Shown one piece after another: positions 35,119 to 46,715 of a DNA stretch of 64,000 bases. Below the pieces are notes generated by a model. That model made no database searches and was not told the DNA's origin. It saw only the letters and a list, made by a program, of their open reading frames with translations. Position 1 is the stretch's first letter. The number at the start of each line of letters is the position of its first letter. Origin of the DNA: Leptodontidium sp. MPI-SDFR-AT-0119 (Eukaryota; Ascomycota; Leotiomycetes; Helotiales; Leptodontidiaceae); NCBI GenBank assembly GCA_020726505.1, contig JAHLEZ010000006.1, forward strand, positions 3,286,001-3,350,000, written 5' to 3'. Position numbers and translations under genes: made by a program.

Positions 35119-35941
35119 ATGGCTCGTGTTTCGTCCCGCCGAAAGGCCACTAAAGCCGCCCGCGCTACTAACGCCGCCGCTACTCGTGTAGTAAGAAGTG
35201 TAAGTTTCCCTTGTGCTCTTTATTCTTTTGAGAATGGTTTTAATATGTTGTAATAGCTTGCGGCTCGCCCCCGCACCCCCTCGCCCGCCCTCGCCCCCGC
35301 CCCAGCTACCCCTCGCCGTCGCGCTGAGGCAGGTGCTAATAGGGAGGTTCCTTGCTTAGTATGCGTAAAAGCTGCCTTGAAGGGTGATCTCCCTGTTAGT
35401 ATCTACTAAAGCGCAGTTGGCTCGGTGTGGTGCCTGCGGTGCCACGGTCAGAATCATGGTTGTGCCGGTCCTGTTGGGCCTAGTGTTACGGTCGCCTTTG
35501 TAGCCTTTGTGGAGGAGAAGCGCGGTTTTAACCGCACTCGTGTAAGTTTTACTTTAGCTCTTGTGTTTTTGAAGCTGGCTAACTCTGAATAGCAGTTGAG
35601 ACGTCTCCGGGCTTCGGTCCGAGAAGTAATTGCTGCCCCCGGTATATTTACTTTACCTTTGCAAAAACATACTTTAAGTGTACTGACAGGCTCAGCCGCC
35701 GCCCTAGCTGTCGCTCTAGTTATTGCACCACCCAGTATATTCACCTTGTCTTTGTAAATAGGCTTTAAACGTACTGACTTTAGCTTAGTCGCCGCCGCCG
35801 CCACCCTAGCCCTAGCCACCCCCCGCCTAATCCTCCCACCTGTGCGTAGTATTAGTGCTAGTGCTGTCGCTAGTAATGTGGCTGCCCGCCGCCGCCGTAT
35901 TAAGGAGTTACTAGTAGAGCTAGTGGACTTGTTAGTGGTTT
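35119..35941 (+). pseudogene. extra antisense gene inside the Copia element, Zn-knuckle-like, spliced
   Basis: The gene opens with ATG 35119. Exon 1 35119-35199, intron 35200-35256 (GTAAGT..TAATAG), exon 2 35257-35541, intron 35542-about 35592 (GTAAGT..GAATAG), exon 3 onward to a stop near 35940. Exons join in phase 0. Exon 1 is basic and Ala-rich (MARVSSRRKATKAARATN), exon 2 is Pro/Ala/Arg-rich and then has CLVCVKAALKGD and WCLRCHGQNHGCAGP, a pattern of paired cysteines that could bind zinc. Exon 3 has REVIAAPGIFTLPL repeated in a slightly altered copy about 100 bp on, and a C-terminal RRRRIKELLVELVDLL helix. One TAA interrupts exon 2 and one exon 3. It lies opposite to gag-pol, between RNase H and the 3' LTR. 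Function unknown; it is far less mutated than gag-pol. Confidence 0.6.
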
Positions 35942-36252
35942 AGTTCGCGACTTGATAGCGGCTTGGGAACGTGGCCCTTTAGAGTATAGTTTGCGACTTT
36001 ATAAGCAGCTTGGGAACGGGCCCTTATGTACTTGTTTTTGCGTTAGTCTAGTTGTGGTTTAGGTCTGTTTGGTTTGGTTTAGGTTGGTTTGATTGTGGCT
36101 TCGGCTGGAATGGAATTCCTGCCCCTGACATCTTAAAAAGATTATACTTGAAGTGACTGTGCCACCTTAAAAATTATAAAGGAAAACTAAAGAGTGTGTT
36201 TTGTAGTAAGGTATAAGCTTTAATTAAGCTCTTTTACCGACGCCCTAGCATC

Positions 36253-39200
36253 TTATAAGTTAAGTAGTACTAAGAAGGTCTTAAACTTCTAGCGTGGGAG
36301 GTTTTTAGTAAGGCCATTAGCGTACATCTCACTTGTGAGTAAGTATATAACCTCAAAACTGCCCTTTTAGTGCTTCTAGCGTAGCCATATATTCTGAATA
36401 TTAACGTACTTAAGCTTAGTCAATATACGCTAGTTCTCTCTAACTATAAGCCTAATCGTCTATTAGTTGTCACAGAAGATGTTCTAGGGGCACCCCATAT
36501 TAAAGTGTATTTCTCTAAAGAGCCTCTGTAGTGCTATAACCTCCTTTGCAGTTTACTCCACCCCTAAGAGCTCGGCTTCTGTAGTCGAGGTAGTAACTGT
36601 GTCCTGCCTAGATACTTTCTATAGTATGGCACCCCCGAATAAAAGAATGATAAGCCCTTGTGAAGAACGCCTAGTTTCTAAATTATTTACGAAAGAGGCA
36701 TTAGATATTATTACAAGCTGCGTTTCGCGCTATTAATAGCTGTAAACGATCCCTAAGAAGCGTGTACTAAATAGGTAACGTATCGTCTAATCGACAGCTT
36801 ATAAGTGCTTTTAGCTTAAGTTCGTCAAGAATTGCGACAACTGTAAAGCTATAAAAGCTACGTCCGGTCTGATTATAACAGCCGTGTATAGGACGGATCT
36901 GACCTTTTCTTAGTACTCCTTGATTTGTGCCTTCGTCGCTTTACCGGTGTTTTTGACTAAGTCGTAGTACGGTAGAGGGGTGCTCGGGCAGTTGCTATCT
37001 ATTAAACTGAATTTCCGGGCCACCTTCTTTATATACGTGTCGTGGACTAACGTGACTGTTTTCGCATGTCTATCCCGTATAATTCGTACCCCTAAAAACT
37101 ACTCCACGTCACTTATTATAGTCAGCTCGTAAGCTTTATTAAGGCCATTAGTGATTTTAGCCGCTACAGCGAGGTTTGACTTGTAGTATAGTACTTGTAT
37201 ATTGTTTACGTAAAAGGCTATAAATATTATGCGCTTGTTGTTTGTAAATATATAAGGCTCTTCTATAAGTGGCTCTAGGCCGAGGCTTTTAAGTGTAATT
37301 GAGAAGTCGCTATATTATAGGGCTAGGGAGTCGCGTAAGCTATATAAGGCTCTGTTAATCTCTATAATTATGCTGGGCTACTTAAAACTGTCAGGAAAGT
37401 AATAGTAGACAAGTGTACTTCGTTCGTCTTGTTTTATATTAATAAAAGTGTTCACGACGTCGTACTACTTAACTTCCAGGTCAAATTAGGCTACTAGGGC
37501 CATCGTAACACGAAAAGACCTCGCCGCTAGTATAGAGGCGTACGTGGAGAATATAGTAGTATCCTCTTGTAAGTCACCCCTAGTAATAATACGCGATTTA
37601 GTACGTACAAGCTGTCCAGCTAAGTTAACTTTATAAGTAAACACCTATTTTAGTAGTATAGGCGTCGTTTTAGCGTCTGCCTTAGGCACGATATACTAGT
37701 ATTTCTTAACTTAGAGGTTCTCTATCTCCTTGCGTACGTCCTCTCGGAAGCGTTCTCCTCACGGGTGCTAGTTTAGGTTCTGCTAGTACTTTAGTATTGT
37801 CGGAAGCTTTACTTGATATAGTTATGTTATTTTAGAGCTTGTAGTTTCCTGTGCTCTAATCGTTTCGCCACTGACTGTAGCTATAAAGATAGTATACACA
37901 GTTCTATAGTCTTTATTATCTTATTACGTCACGTCTTTATTCTAGAACGTCGTAGTAAAGGATGCGATTTACGTATAGTTCTTGTCTTTTTAGTCTATAG
38001 ACTCGGCGCTTAAGAGCTCCCTTGTCGTGAAGGAGTATACTCCCGGCTTAATCTTTGACTGTCTATTTAACTGTATTGTCTCTCTGGCTCGCCTTCTCCG
38101 CTAAGCTCGAGTGACAGGGTACAGTTGACTTTAGTTAAGTGCCTATAACACTTCGTTTAAAGTCTTTTGAGACATAGTTTCTTTTAATAGGGGTTATGTT
38201 GTTGTCTCTAACGGTGTGTTTTCCAGGAGTAGTTATTGTTCTCCCTCTGGCTCGTCGTCGTAATCCTCCTCGGACGAGGTGTTTTCGTACTATAGTGCAC
38301 TTCTTAGGCCTACACTAGTTGCTTCAGTTTGGCGTAATAGTTGACTTTAGCTGTCTCGTGCTCCACTCCAAATTATAACTTAAAGTATTAATTTACACGC
38401 ACCCTTAATCTGGCGTAGTGGTTTCGCACTTAAGGCACTCCTCCTAAGCTCGATATATTCGTTTCGTTATGTTTAGCTTCGAGTCTGTCTTGGTGTGTTT
38501 AGGCTTTTTATTATTACCAGAATTACTATATCGTCCTCGTTAAGCTCTATGTCGTCCTCTGACGTGTTAATTCGTGAATCTAACAGTACTATTTTATTTT
38601 AGTGCTCTCGTGGAACAAGTAGTCCCGCCTTAGCAGTTACGTGTAAGACTACTTCCGTAGAAACTTCGTCGACTTCTATTAAGTCAGACAGTAGCCTATC
38701 CAATTTAGCACTAGTTTTCGCCTCCGTATACTCGTCCCTTACGTGTTCGATGGCTAACTCGGCGTCTTAAGCGGCCTCAGGCTCTGTAAGTATATTAATG
38801 ACCTGTTTAAGTATCGGCAGTGGTTAGCCGACTACTGCTTACTTATTATAAAACTGTGCCTTATTAAAAACAACGTTTCGGGTACGTATTATACGCTTTA
38901 GTAGGGGTATCTAGATCTTATATATATTAGTTATATAGTAACTAACTAAGTAACTGACGTGCCCCCTTAAGTTGACCTTAAAGCCTCTCTTGTCACGGAG
39001 AGCTTGTCAGTCTTTGATTATCGCGTAAGCTTTGGCGCTATACGTAAAAATATTACTTTAGTCAGGTCTCAAATCGACTAATAACCTCTTTACTATGTGT
39101 AGATCGTACTACTGAAAATACTGCTTAAACTATGCCTTTAGTACTTTGTTTAGCGATTATATAGCTCTCCTGGCCAGTGGCGACATATTGTAAAGGTATA

Positions 39201-41826
39201 TAGTTATTAAAACAGCCTCCGGCTACAGCTTAGATAATAGATTAGCGCCTGTTATCATTTTTAAGGCCTTAATAATTAGCTCCCCACTAGCTCTTTCTGC
39301 GCCTCTATTTAGCTTATGCGTGTAGATAGGAGTAGGCTCTAGGTCGATACTATTGTTTAACGCCTATTGGTCGTACTAAGTCTAGTATCTTGTATTAATT
39401 ACAGACGTGTCGTTGTCAGACTTGACTTTGTATATGGCTAGACCGTATTAGCGTTTAGTCTATGCCTCAAATACTTCAAGTACTCCTATAATTAACTCGT
39501 TAGCTTTGCTTGTGAGTGTGAATGCGAAAAGCTTTCTATTATATTTGTCCTTAATTAATAATAGCCAGTATGTGCTATTATAGCCTATAGAGTAGTTAAA
39601 CAAGTCTTATACGACTCTGAAGAAAGGTCTTAGGGACTTGTTATCTAACTCTCTGCGCGATAGTCGTTGATTTAAGTATGTCGTAGTATAGCTTTCGTAT
39701 TATATGTTAGTGATTCCATCGATTTGGACATTATGGGCATGCTTTATAAGAGCTTCTAGGGCCATTTTGCCGAGGTGACTAGCCCGTAAGTGCCATATCT
39801 ATACTATGTCGCTCTGGGGTCGTAAGAACTGGCGAGATGATTAAAAGGTATACTTTTTGAGAGGGTGTAGTTGTTTATTAATTGTCGGGTATATTATTAT
39901 AGCAGGAGATCTACGAGTCTTTATAAATGCACGCAATTATAGAGAGCGCGAGTAGTTGTCAACTAGTTTATATTTAAATACTATAAGGTTTTACTTGCGC
40001 TATAGGTTTCTCACTATATAGCTCTCTTTAGTATTGCTTACGCGCAAAGTCGTGTCAGTACTATTATACCACACCCCCGACTGTACGAGGAGGCTCTCTA
40101 AGATAATATTAATATTAAACCCTTTTATAACAGTTACATTAGACAATGTCAGGTCCTTAGTGTACGGTCCGGTAGGTTTATATATAGCGTTTTCAAAGAT
40201 ACGTGTACTTCTCCTAATGATTAGTAAGTTTAAGGTGCCCGCGTCAACTGATTCTCCTGTAGTGTATTTAAAGCTGCTGGGGACTAGTTTATAAATATTA
40301 TTAACTAAGTGAGTTACGCCGTAGTTGTCAATTAAGGTACTGTCTAATAGAGGGTGGCGTTGGAACTCTATAGTACTATAGATGCTAGCGTTAAGAGTGT
40401 CGTCCTAAATTATGTCGTTAAGAAGGTTTAGGTTAAGTATAATTGCGTTAATATTCCCTGTCCCTTCTCACGTAGCTTTGCCTTTATCTTTGTTTCCTAT
40501 AAGTACAGTAACATCGGCTGTTTTGGCGTTAGTAGTAGGTTTAGAGGTGCTAGTGCTATTGGCTCCAGTAATTTTGGCTATTACAACGTACTTCCAACCT
40601 TCTTTAGCTATGGCGGCCTTGAGCTCCCTGAAGTCTATAGTCTCTAACTTCTTACGAGTTATAGTTACCTTGTTAGCGTTTAGTACATACTTTATGCCTT
40701 CGGTAGTCGTTTTATTAATTATATAACGTAGTCTCTAACACTTGAGCGGCTCAAAGAAGTACTTGCTGTTTATACTGTATAAGTATAAGTTACCTTGGCC
40801 GCGAGAGCGAGATCTACTAAAGCTTGCGCCTGACGCACTATTGTCTATTCTTTTAAGGGTTAAGTATTAACTACTACTCCCTCCTTGACGCCTAGGCTTC
40901 CTGAATATAGTGTGCTCTTAGTCTATGTTAGGGAGTACTTAAATATAGTCGTTAAGAGTAAAACTATACTCTTTTCTAAGTTAGTCGTCGCGTATAACTG
41001 TGCTGAGGATAGGATTTGCCTAATTAAGGTATATGTGAGCTCCCACCGCACGTAGCCACTTCTTCAGAGCCACAGTGCCCTTGACTTTAGGTATATTGTA
41101 CGCTTTAGTATTCTTATAAGCCTTCAAGAAGTCCTTTATTTACTAGTTGACGTTGACTTTTCCTTTATGTGCCTCCTTTAAAACCTTATCGTATTCCGTG
41201 ACTACTGTTGTAAGGACTGACGATTTTAATAGTATTATATCGCGCTAAAGTGTATTAATTAACGTTTATAAGCTCAGGTCGCTCTTGCCGGCTAGTTCTC
41301 TAATCGCAAAGTCTAAAAGCGAATCGTCCACTGTTTTAGAGAGCCAGTTATATAGAGCTATATATTTATTATTTTAGCTCGTCCATTTAGTAAGCGTGTA
41401 TTAGTACTCTTTAGCTTGTGTTACGTAGATTTATTATACCTCTATAATCGTCGGGTATAAAGGTGGACTAGCTTCTTCTGGACTTGTCCTTCCCATTAAG
41501 GCATCTATCGATATAGCTGGGGTAAGTGTAGCCTACGCGTTATTGGACGACTCAGGCGTTAAAGACGGTTGTAGGTTTGCTGCTTTCTAAGCTGTAATAT
41601 TAGCGTAATACTGGCTTAATTAAGTCTTTGTAACCTCTTGCGTAGTGCTTTTAAGCGTTAGAGCCTTAGGTCGGTGGTTTGGGATATAGCCTGTCACAGG
41701 AGCGCTAGGGTCTACTATATTTAGTACACTTATAAAGCCAGCATAGAATATCAAGCGTAAGTACTATATCGCCTAATCCTTCCGCGCCTTTAAATTACAG
41801 TCCGTAGGTAGTTTTGGAAGTGACAT
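36253..41826 (-). pseudogene. Copia Gag-Pol polyprotein, RIP-killed
   Basis: ATG 41826 (MSLPKLPTDCNLKAR) to TAA 36253-36255 is 5574 nt, an exact multiple of three (1858 codons), so no net frameshift; damage is nonsense and missense. Order: Gag (to about 40900); protease, with the D-S-G box reading DNYG near 40330; integrase (LFNYSIGYNSTYWLLLIKDK, VKSDND, LNRGAERASGE; 39250-39660); a C-terminal integrase region; reverse transcriptase (about 37000-38000), whose YVDD box reads YVNN at 37201-37212; and RNase H (TVTTSTTEAELLG; about 36560). Both catalytic Asp of the RT are changed by G-to-A, so it cannot copy itself. Stops fall at Trp/Gln sites. Confidence 0.9.
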
Positions 41827-42013
41827 TGTCGGTTTTGGGTATACAAATGATGATTTCGAAGAGGTTTTAGTGATTTGAGGGTTGTTGACGGGCTTTTGAA
41901 TACTACTAGTACGTGTGAGAGGCAGCGGTGAGAAAGCCTTTGCATGCCTCTATAGAGCCACGTCGGCGCGTGTATGCGACTAAGAAGCTTTAATAGCTTA
42001 CGGGGCTTATAAC

Positions 42014-42209
42014 TGTCGTGTAAGATCACGCCTAGAGGCTCTACAAAGGCGTATTTGACGTATTATTAAGGTATGCGTAGTACTGTAATTGATTGTTGTC
42101 TATCTACGTATAGTCTATTCGAGCTCCCTGAATATGGAGGTCGCGGGCGCTTTGGCCATGGTGCCTTTGATTGGGCTCGCTTAGCCTGCCTACCATAACC
42201 TGCACGACA
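42014..42209 (-). repeat. Copia 5' LTR
   Basis: 196 bp, identical to the 3' LTR except for six transitions, five of them in CpA/TpG context. Confidence 0.95.
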
Positions 42210-45200
42210 TTAACGTTATTAAGTTAATATTAATAAGAGTTAATAGTCGGATTTTAAACGGGATTATCTTAGTAAGGTGAGCCTTCTTTGAGTTGTGATT
42301 AATTATTGCCTTTCTTATTATTAATACGAATCGTGATAATATTATTTAGATTGTCGGCTTAAGGGTTAACGTCTTCTTAAACTAATTATATAAGGGCTAG
42401 GTTTATAGACCTTTTATAAATCTATAAGAGTTATATTATAAGAATTGTCGTAACAGGCTCTCTTGTAACATCTACTTAATATTAAGTTAGTACTAAAAGT
42501 ATAATAACTATAAACGCTACGAGAAGGAAGGTAGGCCAAAGATATTCGCGGTTACTTTATATTTCACAGTTGCTGTATTCGCGATTTACTTAATAAGCTA
42601 GTCGTAATCTGTCGTCGCCTCCTCGAACTCCTTAGGGTGTTCTTAGGCCTATGCCTAGAGTAGTGGCGCTCCGTACTTGAATATCGGGCTAAGAAATTAC
42701 TTAAAGATCCCAAGTTGGTTTACTAGAATCTACTTATCGCCTTGCGAGCCCAAGTACGCCATCCTTTACAAGGCTGCCTTAATCCGGAGCTAAAGATGCA
42801 ACTTAAAGTCTACCCTAGTGTAACTCACGGGAAATCTAAGGTACTTATATATTGCCCTTACTAGGATCTCCTCGCCGTATATAGAGATGAGATCGAGGAC
42901 TAACGTAGTCACGATCTTATACTTCTTTAGATTTAATATAATATAATTAAAGACCGTCTAGCCCTCTACTATTTACATTAAGTGTAAGAGGTTTACTTGT
43001 GAATTAATAAGTAAGACCCTATCGTCCGCGTAAAAGAAATACTACGGAAGCCCTCTGCTCGTTTAATTTAGTCCCTTAAGGAGATTATTAATAAAGATAT
43101 TAAATAACTAAGGTAATAAGGGGGACCCTTATAAGATTCCTTGTGTTCGCAAAAACTAAGAGGTAGTAATATTGTTAATTAGTAGTCTTAATTTTAAGTT
43201 AATAAACATTAGCCCTTATAAGAACTAATAGATATTTACCGGGCAACGCCGCCTTACTAGCTTATTATCGAGTAAGGTATAATTTATTACGTTAAACGCT
43301 GACTTAAGGTCGAGGAAGTAAGTTATTAATTGTTCTTTAAATATAAGTAAGGCGTGTACTACTATTACGTTACTTAGTGTCGAGTAGGTCCGTCGAAAGC
43401 CGGCCTGGCCATAGTATAGCCGGGCCCACGATTAATACTAATAATCTAAGAGGAGGAGCCGTTTAAAGACCTTATAAAAGATATAAATAATAAAGATAAG
43501 GCGTAAATTGTTTATATCTCATAGCTTCTCTAGGTCTTTATTTAATAAGTAAATCTCGGACTAATTCCACGCTAGCGGGGTTTATATCTAGCGTCGACAA
43601 GTATTATAGAGTAATAAGAGCCAGTCGATTAGCAAGGTAATAGAGGCACTCTTTAAGAACTAAATATAAATCCCGTCCGCTCTATAACTCTTGTCTATTA
43701 CTTAAAGTCAAATCTCTTCATAAAGCTGCTCCCTTAACTAGGCTTTAATAGGCCTATAATTCTCTAAATCGCTAGCTTAGAAAGGGGTTCCCCGCTACTA
43801 CTTCTTAAAAATAACTAAGTTCTCGGCCACGATATTAATCTCCCTCTCTTAGGCTTGCGAGGTAGGGATAATCAAACGGTTCTCCTTAGACGACTTACAC
43901 GCCTACTTATAAAGACGAGCACTCGACTACGACGCTATAACAGCTTCCGGGGGGATATCTAATAATCAGTGCGATTGCCGTCCTATTATCTACTATAAGA
44001 CGAGCTAACACTACCTCACTAACTTCTAGTTTATAACGTTAATTAAATCCCGGGCAGTAAAGGGGCAGTCGTCTCCTCTAATCTACTAATACACGAGATC
44101 TTATATACTTGCGGTAGCTAATCGGCTAATCCGAAAGCAGGTTATATTATTTTCGGGGCCCACTTACTAAAGAGATATTACTACCCTAAGGGTATACTTG
44201 TAATCGGTCTTAAAAGTCTAATTAGGCACTAGTTCTAACCGCGGCGGCTCCTTACTACGCGCAAAGTAGTAATTAGTAATTAGCTTTAGCCCTAGTACGC
44301 TTAGCTTGAGGTGTTTAAAGCTAGTCTAGACTAGGAATTCCCTAAATACTAACCGTCGATCTATTAGACTAAGTAACCCCTCTTACTAAAGTAGGTTAAG
44401 GAAGCGGGTGTTAATATTACCTAAGATAATTATTAAGTACTTAAGGGAATTAAGTACCTTAATTACCTCGCTCGTTGATATTGTCTTAGGGGGGAAGTAC
44501 ACCCCGCTAATCGTCTCCTTATTTATAATAAAGGTAATATTATATAGGGTCGCCTTAACCTTCTTGACCTGACTCTTGCCCTAATAAGTCTTAATAAGGT
44601 AAATCCCGCTATAGGCCCGCCCTAGTTATAGCGTCTTAACCGGCTCTAGTGTAGTCGAAATTAGACGGCAATTACTTTTATACTAATTATAATTGGAGAA
44701 TTAAGTCTCGGCGAGAAACAAGTAATTAAAGCGCGACTCGAGCATCTCTTGGCACGCCTTCCACGCTCCTTAGTCTAAGCCTTATATATTCACGTATCTT
44801 ATGTAGAGGCTTATAATAAAGTATCACGGGAGGCGAGGCGTTATTAACAAGGTAAGGTCTTAAGTGAGAGTACTTAAGGGGGCTAAGCGAGCGACGGCGG
44901 GACCTTAAGCGAGGGGCTTAATAAAGCCGCTTTTTAGTTTTAGTAGTAATTTCCCTTTCTTTAGACCCTTAAAAGACGTCGTATATAATTATAATTAGCG
45001 ATTAAACTCTTTACTAATAAGAGGATTCGCCTTAGCCTCGTCTCGGATAGGCTTATAATCGGCGGCTAAGACTATTAAATATTAATACTTTACTAATACT
45101 TACGTTATATTAGTAACTTATTAATTCTCGAGTTCTAGGTTGTCTTTAAGTAAAATAATAACGCCGGCGGAGCTAGGCAAGGCCTCGTCCCTTAAAGAGG

Positions 45201-46290
45201 GCGGGGGAGAGTCTGGTGGGATATTTTCCTTGTCTCGAGGGTACTAGAAGGCCTTAAGGGACTTAATCTTCTCTATAATTAATAATAAGAGTAATCGGCT
45301 CCTGGCCTAAACTAATAAGAGGGAGAAGGAGTTAGAATTAGGCGGGATTTCTAAGCCACGCAGATCGCTCGAATCTATAAAGGCCCGCTAAATCGTTTTT
45401 TCGCGATATTAGACTTATTATTAATAGACTTACTAAATAAATTTAATAGCTAAATTTACTTATAACTTGAGTTAAAGTAGGCCTTAGCTTACGCCCTAGA
45501 GCGCTAAGTTACGTAAGACTTGGGTTTACTCTTATTACTTTGTCTTAAACTCGACGAGGACTCGTAAGTCGTGCTTTATAAGGCACGTAGTCTTAAGTAA
45601 TAATAAGGACCGAGACAAGGTCTAAGATAACTAGTTAAGTTTAACTATTGATCCCTCCCTAAGTACAAAATCGACTAAGGCTTTAAGTATAAACAATTTC
45701 CCCTCTATTAAAAAGACGGACGACAAGGGCGACGACGACGACGTCTTATATTATTTCGATTCCGTAAATTAAGTCTACTTTAATAAAGTAAAACCGGGGG
45801 TAAGTACTAAGGTTTTAGAGATATAAAAAGGGTTTAACGAGGAGCACTCAATCGAGGGACGCGGGGTCGTCAGGCCGTTGTCTTTTAACTTAGGTCGTTT
45901 AGGACTTAGTAGTACCTTAACGGCTAATCTTAAGGTCTACCCTCGTAACTTCCCCGGCAAGTAAGTCCTTAACGTCGTCAAGTGAAGCTCCTCTAGAGTA
46001 AACTTTATAATTATATCTTATAAGACTTATTAAAATACGAGCTCGCCTAACTACTAGCGCGTAATAAAGATAAAGGTCTAGTTAGATTGTCAAGGGCAGT
46101 AGATCTCGCTCTCTCGCCTTCTCGAGTTAGTTCGGCGGCAGGCCTACTAATAACGTTACTTCCCGTCCCGCGAATCCTTCCCTACTAAGTCTCGAGTAAA
46201 GATATTATTCTATAAATCGTCCTAATACTTAAAGTAATATATCTACTATTTAAAAGTAATAAAAAGGGCCTCGGCTAACTCTCACTTACT
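42210..46290 (-). mobile_element. LINE (non-LTR retrotransposon, Tad-like plan), RIP-degraded
   Basis: Leftward reading gives an N-terminal Gag-like region (46000-45000), an apurinic-endonuclease-type domain (GVYFPPKTISTSEVIKVL, then IILGNINTRFLN at 44560-44400, equivalent to 'GD.N..(H/R)') and a reverse transcriptase: LDLKSAFNVIN (about 43300), QGIL*GSPLLP*LFN and FFYADD at 43021-43038. The YADD box has survived. Many stops and the surrounding TpA excess show RIP. The 3' end lies beyond the Copia insertion. An apparent open frame at 46295-46516 (minus) is upstream and unrecognised. Confidence 0.85.
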
Positions 46291-46515
46291 AAAGTTAAAG
46301 TAAAATAAGGTTTAAGACAACGGGCGAGGTATAAGAAAAATAAGAAGTAGCGTAAAGAAGAAGGTAAAAGAGAAAGGTAAGTAGGGATAAATAAGAGACA
46401 AGGGAGTAAAGAAGAGGGTAAAAGGCGGCTTTATATATCTTAAGAAGGGGGGGGATTTTACTATTAAAGCCTATAATATTTAATTTTATATATAAGTATT
46501 CATACTCGCAGATCA

Positions 46516-46542
46516 ATCTCCGCTAGAGATTCTAGCGGAGAT
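46516..46542. repeat. perfect hairpin, 12-bp arms
   Basis: ATCTCCGCTAGA - GAT - TCTAGCGGAGAT is perfect over both arms (46516-46527, 46531-46542), just beyond the probable 5' end of the LINE. Confidence 0.9.
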
Positions 46543-46599
46543 CCACACTAGCGTTACCCCCTTATACAAGCCGAGGGCTATTTTTACTAAAATCTCGAG

Positions 46600-46715
46600 C
46601 GGAGATTATCCCTAGCGGTATCTCCCCTCGCTTTTCTAATAGAGATCGTTCCTAGCGCTATCTCCCTTCACTTTTCTAACAGAGATTGTTCCTAGCGCTA
46701 TCTCCCCTTTACTTT
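46600..46715. repeat. 40-bp tandem repeat, three copies, sharing the hairpin arm
   Basis: CCTAGCG(G/C)TATCTCCC starts at 46611, 46651 and 46691 (40-bp period). The units contain AGAGAT..CTAGCG, imperfect versions of the hairpin arm. Confidence 0.85.

Larger units (their letters stand above)
34690..42209 (-). mobile_element. complete Ty1/Copia LTR retrotransposon (7520 bp)
   Basis: Two 196-bp LTRs (34690-34885 and 42014-42209) begin TGTCGTG and end CACGACA, and the element is flanked by the 5-bp duplication TTAAC (34685-34689 and 42210-42214). Gag-Pol runs on the minus strand between them, with protease, integrase, reverse transcriptase and RNase H in the Copia order. The LTRs differ at six positions, all C:G/T:A transitions. 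The element carries an extra antisense gene next to its 3' LTR. It inserted into a minus-strand LINE. Confidence 0.95.

Noticed and set aside
35454..35819. Minus-strand open frame of 121 codons
   Set aside because: It is the antisense shadow of exons 2-3 of the spliced plus-strand gene in the Copia element.
40034..40726. Two plus-strand open frames (86 and 104 codons)
   Set aside because: They are opposite to the Copia Gag/protease/integrase region, which reads well on the minus strand.
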